From an uncultured Prevotellaceae bacterium (GTDB taxonomy: Bacteria > Bacteroidota > Bacteroidia > Bacteroidales > Bacteroidaceae), in NCBI GenBank assembly GCA_946186505.1, contig CAMHNI010000017.1:1-58354 (forward strand): a stretch of 58,354 bases of DNA, written 5' to 3'. Both the position numbers and the translations under genes were made by a program. The notes under the pieces are model-generated. The model saw nothing but the letters and a program-made list of their open reading frames with translations, did no database searches and was not told where the DNA came from. Shown in pieces: positions 1-6,111 of the stretch (the first letter of the stretch is position 1; each line of letters opens with the position of its first letter).

Positions 1-1
1 A

Positions 2-175
2 GGCTTCCCGACCTTGAAAAAAAGTGGCATCGGCAAGCCGATTTTCTGATTTCGTGAACTCTGCTTGCAGAATTTATCTGGTCAGTCTCACCGACACCCC
101 AAAGGGTATCGGGTAGTGAGCTTCCCGATACTTGGTAAATGTGGCAGAAGGGCAAGCCCCTCTGCTTACGATGAT
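2..175. repeat. Duplicated hairpin-bearing noncoding region (possible oriT or structured RNA)
   Basis: No gene is supported here. Two imperfect copies of one motif lie about 117 bp apart: copy 1 starts CTTCCCGACCTTG (about 4) and copy 2 CTTCCCGATACTTG (121). Each is followed about 8 bases later by GTGGCA and then by a hairpin with GGCAAGCC at its tip (29-42: ATCGGC/GCCGAT; 144-153/156-165: GCAGAAGGGC/GCCCCTCTGC). Between the copies, 91-99 can pair with 104-112 (one mismatch), or 107-113 can instead pair with 124-130, so the two folds exclude each other. The position beside a mobilisation-type gene makes an origin of transfer possible, but a structured RNA would look the same. Confidence 0.45.
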
Positions 176-243
176 GATTCTGTTAAGAAAAGACACAATG
201 ATGTGCCGGTAAGGAATGAGGTTTGTCATAACAAGCCTCCTTT

Positions 244-319
244 AGGCATAGAAACGCCATTGCTTCATTGTGTGATATGGTACAAGTGAAGCAATGGCGC
301 ATGATTGCATGGTATGCCT
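244..319. repeat. Nested inverted repeat next to the relaxosome-like gene
   Basis: A perfect 13-bp inverted repeat (255-267 CGCCATTGCTTCA with 287-299 TGAAGCAATGGCG, 19-base loop) sits inside an outer 7-bp repeat (244-250 AGGCATA with 313-319 TATGCCT). It ends directly at the stop codon of the minus-strand gene at 320-703, so it may terminate that gene. In mobilisable elements, inverted repeats of this kind also flank nic sites. There is no clear T-run. Confidence 0.5.
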
Positions 320-703
320 TTAGAACAATTCTTCCAGCGGTTTCTTTTGTTCAATAGTGATAATGCCGTTCTTCTGTTCGTAGGCGTTGATGCACCTTCG
401 GAACATCAGTTCAACGACATCACGGATGCTACTGTGGTTGCGGTCAGCAATAGCACGAACCTTGTCAACAAGTTCTTTGTTACAGATGGTATTGAAACGC
501 CCCCAGTCTGTTTGGGTAGTTGCAACAGATGCTGTCATTGGTTTTGTTCCTTCTTGATTGACATGGGGTGTTATATCCCTTTGTGCATCATTGGGACGTT
601 GCGAAACCTGATTGTTGTTCTGATAGCCAGCGCCATTATTGTACGTTGGTCTGCTTGGCGTACTTGAAACGCCTGAGTTGTTAAATGAAGAATCTGGATC
701 CAT
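320..703 (-). CDS. Small mobilisation-type protein with a ribbon-helix-helix-like C-terminus
   Basis: A 127-residue protein with two parts. The first 65 or so residues are low complexity, rich in N, Q, S, T and P, and probably unstructured. The C-terminal 60 residues (around NKELVDKVRAIADRNHSS and VVELMFRRCINAYEQKNG) look like the two helices of a ribbon-helix-helix DNA-binding fold. Proteins of this size and shape next to primase and integrase genes in Bacteroidales elements are often relaxosome accessory factors that help a relaxase at oriT. That role is inferred from position; no relaxase is inside the window and would have to lie to the left. A plain plasmid-type repressor is the main alternative. 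It is the last visible gene of the leftward element cluster. Confidence 0.5.
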   Translation of the reverse strand: MDPDSSFNNSGVSSTPSRPTYNNGAGYQNNNQVSQRPNDAQRDITPHVNQEGTKPMTASVATTQTDWGRFNTICNKELVDKVRAIADRNHSSIRDVVELMFRRCINAYEQKNGIITIEQKKPLEELF

Positions 704-1011
704 AGTTCTGAAACTTTAGTGATGTTATAAATATTTGAAAATTGTATTCGGTCAAGAAAAGAAGATTCTAAATCTCCGTTGAATTTGATGAATCGTTGAG
801 CCCTTGGGCGCAGGTGCCGAGTATTCAGCAATATTGCCCTTCAACATGCCACATGATTGAAGTGGTAGTGTTCATCAAAATGCCAGATGACACAGGGTAC
901 TCACCTCACTATATTTCTTTCTTTATTGAAAGGTTGTTGAATGTTTGTTGAGATGTTAAGTATCTTGTAACCAAAGTCTTTGGCTCTTTTGTTCAACAAT
1001 TCAACAATATA
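704..1011. other. 308-bp gene-free spacer with inverted repeats
   Basis: No convincing gene: the reading frames here are short and overlap the flanking genes out of frame. Downstream of the primase-helicase stop there is a short palindrome at 971-983 (CCAAAG/CTTTGG) and a 9-bp inverted repeat, 934-942 TTGTTGAAT with 999-1007 ATTCAACAA. Either may end transcription of the primase-helicase. The rest is AT-rich and presumably carries the promoter of the 127-residue gene. Confidence 0.4.
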
Positions 1012-2079
1012 TTATAAGAGATGAGAAATGTTGTCATGACTGATGGTGTAGAATCGCCCGATGCGACGCACTTCAGCATAGCCAGTAGTGTTGTCTCTGT
1101 CTATGACATATGTGGAGTAAGATAGTGCATTGTCAGCATGAGGCACCTTCCACAGGTCTTTGAGTATTCGCTTGACCTGTGCTTTGTCCATCTTGATGTG
1201 ATGGTATTCGAATAGGGCAATCAGGTCTGCCATGCAGAATGAAATGCTATCGATATGGTGGGCATCCATGATTTCGTTGAACAGTTCTGCCATGTCCAGT
1301 TCCAAGCGGCTACGACTGGAATTCATGATTCGTTCGAGTGCTGCCGTGCGAAGGTCGCTGGCGGAGAACCACATGCGGCTTTGTACTCGGGTGTACATCT
1401 GGCGATGCAATAGGAAATATAGGAAGGCAGGAATCTCTACCTTAAGTTTTTGGAGAAAGTCGGTATCGTCGGATTCAAGATGCCTAATCTTGCGAACCCA
1501 GAAACGAGTTTCTTCTGGATCGATGATAATAGGGAAGGCCTCGTTGTTGGAACACAGGACGAACTTTGAGAAGAACTCAATCTCATGGCGGTCCTTCTGT
1601 TTGGCTTCGACCTTGTAGTTGAGCGCTGTGCTGAGGTTCTTCAGACGTTCGGTATCCTCACGTTTATTCAGCATCACCTCATCTACAACAACCAAGAGCT
1701 TGGTGGCCCAGTCCTCATTGAACTTGCTGCCGAAGTCTTCGTTGGTGTTGAACGTGACATTATCCTGAAAGATGGCTTTCAAGAAGTTGAGGAATGTGGA
1801 TTTACCCGTGTTGCGTTCCTGTGAAACGAGCAGAAGAATCGGGAGCTTCTGGAGCGGACGGGTATAGAGCAACTGGATATAGTCCATCCCCAGTTCGTAT
1901 TGCTCTTCAAAGATATGATGTATGAGAGAGTTGATGTGTACGAAGGAGCCCTCGGTGGGGATATGATTGATAGGTTCGTACTTGTTGTAGAAGTTGCCGA
2001 CAACCCTTTTGTAGTTGATGTTATCTGGCACAATGCAGAAGCCATCATACTTGGGGATATTGATGATCCTTGGATTCAT
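1012..2079 (-). CDS. Primase-helicase family ATPase (DUF5906 type), main reading frame
   Basis: A 355-residue ATPase of the primase-helicase family common in Bacteroidales integrative elements, where it probably helps replicate the excised element. Visible motifs are a Walker A (ERNTGKSTF, about residue 90), a Walker B (LLVVVDE), a sensor-like FVLCSNN and an arginine-rich ETRFWVRKI segment, in the order of superfamily 3 helicases. The start at 2079 is only the first ATG in this frame. The family normally begins about 40-50 residues earlier with a KYMRxGTxLYKVV-like stretch. That stretch is present, but one frame away (2045-2203), so the gene appears frameshifted at its 5' end. It follows the excisionase-like gene on the same strand. 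The ATPase core is intact and could still work if translated from 2079 or by a frameshift. Confidence 0.8.
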   Translation of the reverse strand: MNPRIINIPKYDGFCIVPDNINYKRVVGNFYNKYEPINHIPTEGSFVHINSLIHHIFEEQYELGMDYIQLLYTRPLQKLPILLLVSQERNTGKSTFLNFLKAIFQDNVTFNTNEDFGSKFNEDWATKLLVVVDEVMLNKREDTERLKNLSTALNYKVEAKQKDRHEIEFFSKFVLCSNNEAFPIIIDPEETRFWVRKIRHLESDDTDFLQKLKVEIPAFLYFLLHRQMYTRVQSRMWFSASDLRTAALERIMNSSRSRLELDMAELFNEIMDAHHIDSISFCMADLIALFEYHHIKMDKAQVKRILKDLWKVPHADNALSYSTYVIDRDNTTGYAEVRRIGRFYTISHDNISHLL

Positions 2080-2203
2080 CCTGTCGGATGGCTCCGTATG
2101 ACCATTGGATGATAGTCTTGGTCATAGAACCGCTGAGACCAGGCCTGCGGACGACCTTGTATAAGGAGGTGCCTATACGCATATATTTGATTTCGTCTTC
2201 CAT
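2045..2203 (-). pseudogene. Displaced N-terminal part of the primase-helicase
   Basis: From an ATG at 2203 this frame reads MEDEIKYMRIGTSLYKVV and later IIQWSYGAIRQDESKD, then stops at 2045-2047. This is the expected N-terminus of the primase-helicase family, and it sits 12 bp after the upstream gene, as a start codon should. It overlaps the main frame between 2079 and 2045, and the ribosome would have to skip one base (+1) to move from one to the other. This could be a real disabling mutation, a sequencing or assembly error, or programmed frameshifting. A run of four C lies in the overlap (2054-2057). Confidence 0.65.
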
Positions 2204-2215
2204 ACCAGTCTTCTT

Positions 2216-2602
2216 TTATTTGATTGAACCCGGTTTGTGACGAACACCTTTCTGCAGAGAAGCGAGAATGGCCTCTACATCGGGAGCCGGTTCTTTGCTG
2301 ATGCCTTTGCTCTCCAGCCACTCATAAAGTTCAGAGCGTTTGAACATGAGCTTCTTTGTGCCTTCTGGCTTGTAGGACTTAATCTCGCGTTTCTGCGCCT
2401 TGTGATAAACGGTAGGTTTCTTCAATCCAAGAAGCCTACATGCCTCGTCGATACCAATCATGTCTTCCACGGTTTCCTTTCCGTTGGATGACTTGATTTC
2501 TACAACAAGTTGCTCCACAACTGAGCGTAGAGCCTGGACCTCTCCCTGTAATGCAGAAGTGGCCTGAGGAAGGTCCTCAAAACTGATAGTTCGATTTTCC
2601 AT
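2216..2602 (-). CDS. Excisionase-like helix-turn-helix protein
   Basis: A 128-residue DNA-binding protein. The first 45 residues are probably a coiled coil (LQGEVQALRSVVEQLVVEIK). They are followed by a MerR/excisionase-type winged HTH (IGIDEACRLLGLKKPTVYHK, then KREIKSYKPEGTKKLMFKRSE with the typical wing and WLES end). In Bacteroidales elements such genes sit between integrase and primase genes and either direct excision or control the replication and mobilisation genes. It precedes the primase-helicase by 12 bp and probably shares its transcript. Its own -7 box candidate is at 2631-2638. The fold assignment is good; the choice between excision and regulation is open. Confidence 0.75.
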   Translation of the reverse strand: MENRTISFEDLPQATSALQGEVQALRSVVEQLVVEIKSSNGKETVEDMIGIDEACRLLGLKKPTVYHKAQKREIKSYKPEGTKKLMFKRSELYEWLESKGISKEPAPDVEAILASLQKGVRHKPGSIK

Positions 2603-2630
2603 ATTGTGAGTCGTTTATTAAAATCGACTG

Positions 2631-2638
2631 CAAAAGTA
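2631..2638 (-). promoter_or_regulatory. -7 box upstream of the excisionase-like gene
   Basis: On the minus strand this reads TACTTTTG, matching the Bacteroidetes TAnnTTTG -7 element, about 28 bp before the start at 2602. No clear -33 TTTG is seen. Confidence 0.4.
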
Positions 2639-2698
2639 TGGGGTGATTATCGGGTGAACAAGTGAACCTGCGGTTAACCCGAATCAGCGGGTGAAAAT

Positions 2699-3373
2699 CT
2701 ACCACGTTTCACCAAAATCGGGCAGAGGGTCGTTCCTATGCAGAACGGGAATGGTGGTGACACGGTCGGTATTGGTGAGTTTGGCAGCAATGGAATGTAC
2801 ATGCTGCCCCTTGGTGTAGGCAGGGAAGCAAGCCTTGGCAAAGGTTGCTATCTGATAGATGTTTTTTCTGGTGACAGTATGATTACCGATGGCATGGCAC
2901 AGGTGGGTGATGTCATAAAGATTGAAATCATCAAGCTTGTCCTGCATAACGGGCTGGAGTTCTTCATCCTTATCAAAGGAGAAGATGATGATGTTTTCTC
3001 GGATGAGAGTTCTTTCATCTTGTGACAAGTACTGACCAATATAATGCATCGTGTAGTTGAAGACCGCATCGATGGTCTTCAATTCTCTTTCTTCCCTTTC
3101 TTTATATATAATAATGTGGTTGTCGTCATTAGGGAACGGATGATTAACCGTTTCCTTCGGCATAACTGTTTCGTTAGGTTTGATTGAGCCAGTAAGGACT
3201 CGTCTGAAACTATGGCAATAGAGAAAGAACAATACAGATGAGTTGAATACTAATCCTAATAGCGAGGCAATAACATCGAGTTGGACAACATTGTGCAAAC
3301 CGATGTAGCAAACCATGGATTCGCCAGCTAGTGCGATGAGTGCGACTTGGTCATATACTGTAATTTTTCTCAT
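2699..3373 (-). CDS. Uncharacterised protein with a hydrophobic N-terminus
   Basis: A 224-residue protein that I do not recognise. The first 55 residues hold one or two membrane-compatible stretches (around VALIALAGESMVCYIGL and VIASLLGLVFNSSVLFFLY). The remaining 165 residues are soluble, charged and mixed helical, with no catalytic motif I can name; the C-terminal half (ITHLCHAIGNHTVTRKNIYQ, then VHSIAAKLTNTD) has an HTH-like flavour. It lies between the integrase and the excisionase-like gene, a slot that in Bacteroidales elements often holds lineage-specific accessory genes. It has its own promoter (3407-3438). It may be a membrane-anchored regulator, but this is a guess. Confidence 0.6.
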   Translation of the reverse strand: MRKITVYDQVALIALAGESMVCYIGLHNVVQLDVIASLLGLVFNSSVLFFLYCHSFRRVLTGSIKPNETVMPKETVNHPFPNDDNHIIIYKEREERELKTIDAVFNYTMHYIGQYLSQDERTLIRENIIIFSFDKDEELQPVMQDKLDDFNLYDITHLCHAIGNHTVTRKNIYQIATFAKACFPAYTKGQHVHSIAAKLTNTDRVTTIPVLHRNDPLPDFGETW

Positions 3374-3406
3374 ATATAGCGATTGATATTAATCTGAATT
3401 GCGGTA

Positions 3407-3438
3407 CAAAGTTACTCCAGTATATCTTTTCTGCCAAA
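3407..3438 (-). promoter_or_regulatory. Promoter of the 224-residue element gene
   Basis: Minus strand: -33 TTTG (3435-3438) and -7 TAACTTTG (3407-3414) with a 20-bp spacer, the consensus Bacteroidetes arrangement, 34 bp before the start at 3373. Confidence 0.65.
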
Positions 3439-3595
3439 TCGCGTTAACATTCTAAAACATTCACATTCTGCACGTTAAATGAGCAGAACGTGTTTTCTTT
3501 GAATTTTTGGGTCAAATTTTTTTCATATGATTGACTTGTTTGGTAGTTGTTTTCATTCTTTTCACGTAAAGACAAATGAAGATTTAACATAAATT

Positions 3596-3632
3596 AAGGG
3601 CAAAAATGACGTGTTTGCCATCTTTGCCCCTT
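3596..3632 (-). terminator. Candidate terminator after the integrase
   Basis: AAGGGCAAA (3596-3604) pairs with TTTGCCCCTT (3623-3632) with one bulged base, 32 bp past the integrase stop. There is only a weak T-run on the minus strand. Just beside it are repeated TAACGATAA/TAACGGATAA strings. Confidence 0.4.
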
Positions 3633-3663
3633 AATAACGATAAATAACGGATAACAAGAACTA

Positions 3664-4782
3664 CTATTTTAATGAGATCTTATCGACGGTTTCTCTTTTC
3701 TTTTCGTTCACAAGGTCTGCATAAATCTGAGTGGTATAAACGTTCTTGTGAGTGAGCATCTTTGATACGGTATAGATGTCGGTTCCGGCTGCAATCTGGA
3801 GTGTAGCGTAGGTATGTCGGAAGCAGTGGAAGGTGATGTGCTTGTTGGTGATACCTGCATCAGCCACCCATTTCTTCAATGGGCCTTGCGTCCAACAACG
3901 TTTGAGACCTTTGAATACCTTGCCCACACCACGTTCACCAAGCAGTTCGTATGCCTGGAAGCCGATAGGGATAGTCACGTCTCTATCTGTCTTCTGTGAA
4001 GTAAAGCGCAGGCAATATCCTTCATCGGGAGCCAGTTGGATTTCTTCCCATGTCAGTTTGAGGATGTCGCTGATACGCAGACCGGTAAGACAAGAAAACA
4101 GAGAGGCCTGTTTCAGTACAGGATAATCGCATGGGGTATTCGCCAGCTTGATGACCTCCTCCTGGGTGAGGTACTCCTTATGGACATCTTCTTTTTTGAG
4201 GGCACTCAGATAGTCGTTGATGTTCTCACGTAAATACTTGTCAAGGTATGCCTTCTTTACGATTGCACGGAAGGTTCCCCAAAAAGCAGCCACTGTATTT
4301 TTACACATCTTCTGTTTGGGATGTATTAGTGAAGGTGCATCAAGCAAGTATTGCTGGAACTTCAGACAGAACTCTACGGTCAAGTCGCCAAAGGTACATT
4401 TGCCGCCACAGAATTTGTTGAAGTGCTTATATACAGCAGTCCATTTGTCACCCTTCTTGTCAGCGTACTCTTTGAAGTATGGCAAGAAGTCCATCTTCTT
4501 TTTGTTGTGATCCAAGAAACCGAATTCCTCGTTGATGATTGCCGTCTGGCGCATGCAACAGATGGCAAGAGCCTTCTCGCGGATTTCCTTGTTGTAGGCA
4601 ACAAGGGCATCACATGTCGGCTTGGCATAGAGATACAAGCCAAGATACTCACGACGTGTCTGTTTCATTGTCTTCGGGTCACGGATAGGTGGATAATAAT
4701 CCAGATAAAGTGCGATGTGACCAGTTTTCTCGTAAAGACGCTCACGAAGCGTCACCTTTACTAATGTATGTACAAAACTCAT
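3664..4782 (-). CDS. Tyrosine recombinase (integrase) of the element
   Basis: A 372-residue site-specific recombinase that should integrate and excise the element. It has an arm-binding N-terminal part (residues 1-90), a SAM-like core-binding domain (about 95-205), and a catalytic domain with Arg in TGLRISD (about 236), His-x-x-Arg in HCFRHTYAT (about 319-322), His/Lys in LTHKNV and the nucleophile Tyr in TTQIYADLV (about 354). All catalytic residues are present, so it should be active. The length and the NVYTTQIYA ending fit Bacteroidales integrases. It lies downstream of the four-HTH gene on the same strand, 138 bp apart, with a possible -7 box at 4845-4852. The mnmE 3' end about 1.3 kb away is the likely target. 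Confidence 0.93.
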   Translation of the reverse strand: MSFVHTLVKVTLRERLYEKTGHIALYLDYYPPIRDPKTMKQTRREYLGLYLYAKPTCDALVAYNKEIREKALAICCMRQTAIINEEFGFLDHNKKKMDFLPYFKEYADKKGDKWTAVYKHFNKFCGGKCTFGDLTVEFCLKFQQYLLDAPSLIHPKQKMCKNTVAAFWGTFRAIVKKAYLDKYLRENINDYLSALKKEDVHKEYLTQEEVIKLANTPCDYPVLKQASLFSCLTGLRISDILKLTWEEIQLAPDEGYCLRFTSQKTDRDVTIPIGFQAYELLGERGVGKVFKGLKRCWTQGPLKKWVADAGITNKHITFHCFRHTYATLQIAAGTDIYTVSKMLTHKNVYTTQIYADLVNEKKRETVDKISLK

Positions 4783-4844
4783 AATTGAAATGTGATTATA
4801 AAATGGTGAATATTTGAATTACTGATTATTGTTGAAACACGGTA

Positions 4845-4852
4845 CAAAAGTA
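4845..4852 (-). promoter_or_regulatory. -7 box upstream of the integrase
   Basis: Minus strand TACTTTTG, about 63 bp before the integrase start. It lies inside a short palindrome GGTAC...GTACC. No convincing -33 element. Confidence 0.35.
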
Positions 4853-4920
4853 CCAAGTGAGATTCGGGTGAAAAAGTTAATATGTGGTTAACAGATTTTC
4901 AACCAAAGGAAAAGCCTGTA

Positions 4921-5826
4921 TCATATCGATGGAGGGGCCAAAGCCGCGTCAAGCTCCCGTTTGTTCATGAGTACGATGCGACCTTCCATGTGCTTGGACA
5001 CCTTGGCTTTCTTGGCATATTTGTAGATTTGGTCCTCTGTCATGCCAAAGTGTTGTACGGCTTCCTTCATCGTGTAGAACTCTTCCTTTGGTGGTTCATT
5101 GATACCCTTTGCTGCATCCACGTGCTGCTTGCTGTAGTAAACCAGTGTTTTAATCTTCTTTTTCGGGATGTTGAACTTCGACACAAAGCAATAGACAGCA
5201 GAAGTCGTCATATTGAACTTCTCCATCATGTCCTGGACGGAATACCATTCAACGATGGCATTGTTCTCAATGTGTTTGGCAAAATGCTTTTCGACATGCT
5301 GCTTACTCCAGTAGGTCTTACCATGATGGAGAATCTTCGGAATATTCTTCTCCTTGCCAATCTTGAAAACCCATGACTCTGATACGCCAAACTTTTCCTT
5401 GATTTCGGTAGTGGTGTAAAACTCAGTGATGGGTTTGCGCTCTGGTTTAACCTTTTTGGTGTAAACACGACCTTCGAACATTTTTTCTATGTCAGCCTTT
5501 CGAACGATAGTTAAACGGCTCGTTAATCTAAACGCTTGAAGGACTCCAGCATGTATGAGGTCATATACACAACGCTTACTGATACCCATTAACACAGCTG
5601 TGTCGTTAAGTGATAGAAACTCTTTCTTCTTCACTTCTTCAATTGGCTTCTGGGTTACTTTGGCTTCTGCCTCGATGATTTGTCTTTGTCGTCTTCGTTG
5701 TTTGTAGGCGAGTTCATTACACCGCCTGCTACAGAAACGAGTCGTGACCTTCTGTGCGTAAAACTCCTTACCACAGAATTCGCATGTCCTTAGGACTCTA
5801 AACTTACTTGTTGACATTTTACTCAA
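4921..5826 (-). CDS. Zinc-ribbon protein with four tandem excisionase-like HTH domains
   Basis: A 301-residue DNA-binding protein. A four-cysteine zinc site opens it (CEFC at 15-18, CSRRC at 32-36), followed by a very basic stretch. Then come four similar units of about 50-60 residues, each shaped like a MerR/excisionase HTH plus wing: LSLNDTAVLMGISKRCVYDL (about 71), FYTTTEIKEKFGVSESWVFK (about 137), WYSVQDMMEKFNMTTSAVYC (about 192) and FYTMKEAVQHFGMTEDQIYK (about 249). Two of them end with the same YxSKQHV. It is the first gene of the element beside mnmE and is followed by the integrase. Three 10-bp iterons lie 53 bp upstream of its start. It probably acts on the attachment region, as a directionality factor or repressor; that is inference. 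Confidence 0.75.
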   Translation of the reverse strand: MSKMSTSKFRVLRTCEFCGKEFYAQKVTTRFCSRRCNELAYKQRRRQRQIIEAEAKVTQKPIEEVKKKEFLSLNDTAVLMGISKRCVYDLIHAGVLQAFRLTSRLTIVRKADIEKMFEGRVYTKKVKPERKPITEFYTTTEIKEKFGVSESWVFKIGKEKNIPKILHHGKTYWSKQHVEKHFAKHIENNAIVEWYSVQDMMEKFNMTTSAVYCFVSKFNIPKKKIKTLVYYSKQHVDAAKGINEPPKEEFYTMKEAVQHFGMTEDQIYKYAKKAKVSKHMEGRIVLMNKRELDAALAPPSI

Positions 5827-5878
5827 TTTTTTGTTAATAATATGTGGTTTACAATGACCAATAACAACGGACTTTATT

Positions 5879-5911
5879 GTGCGCTATCGTGCGTCATCGT
5901 GCGCCATCGTG
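5879..5911. repeat. Three tandem 10-bp iterons (GTGCGYYATC)
   Basis: GTGCGCTATC, GTGCGTCATC and GTGCGCCATC follow each other without gaps, and GTG of a fourth copy follows. The 10-bp period puts each copy on the same face of the helix. They lie 53-85 bp upstream of the four-HTH gene and within about 230 bp of the mnmE end, where arm-type or operator sites would be expected. Confidence 0.7.
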
Positions 5912-5969
5912 AAATTCCTCTACTATCTCGCTAACCTCCGCGACTATTATAATGGCCGTTGTTGGAGTC

Positions 5970-5990
5970 AGCGGTACAAGAGCGGTACAA
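5970..5990. repeat. 10-bp direct repeat near the attachment end
   Basis: AGCGGTACAA occurs at 5970-5979 and 5981-5990 (11-bp period). It may be another protein-binding site of the recombination region. Confidence 0.45.
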
Positions 5991-6035
5991 AAAATCGAGC
6001 AAAAACGATTTTTATCGGCTTTACTTAAAAAGCAG

Positions 6036-6067
6036 GCAAAAAGAAAAGACGCTCATTATGAACGCCT
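6036..6067 (-). terminator. Terminator after mnmE
   Basis: On the minus strand AGGCGTTCAT (6067-6058) pairs with ATGAGCGTCT (6056-6047), two of the pairs being G-U. A T-rich run (complement of 6036-6047) follows. It lies 45 bp past the mnmE stop. Confidence 0.5.
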
Positions 6068-6111
6068 TATGTGATGTTTTGTGATTGATTGTAATCGATG
6101 CTAATTGCTAT

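Larger units (their letters stand above)
5827..6111. other. Element-chromosome boundary region
   Basis: This gene-free stretch lies between the element and mnmE. From the element side it holds the start region of the four-HTH gene, an 8-bp inverted repeat (5863-5870 with 5956-5963) enclosing three 10-bp iterons (5879-5908), a direct repeat (5970-5990) and a terminator-like hairpin (6047-6067). The left attachment junction is expected close to or inside the last codons of mnmE. The matching copy is not in the window, so the exact core cannot be drawn. Confidence 0.5.

Noticed and set aside
571..831. 86-codon frame upstream of the relaxosome-like gene
   Set aside because: It overlaps that gene in another frame by over 130 bp and has no recognisable content.
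2076..2321. 81-codon frame between the excisionase-like gene and the primase-helicase
   Set aside because: Overlaps both real genes out of frame; the true N-terminal primase frame starts at 2203.
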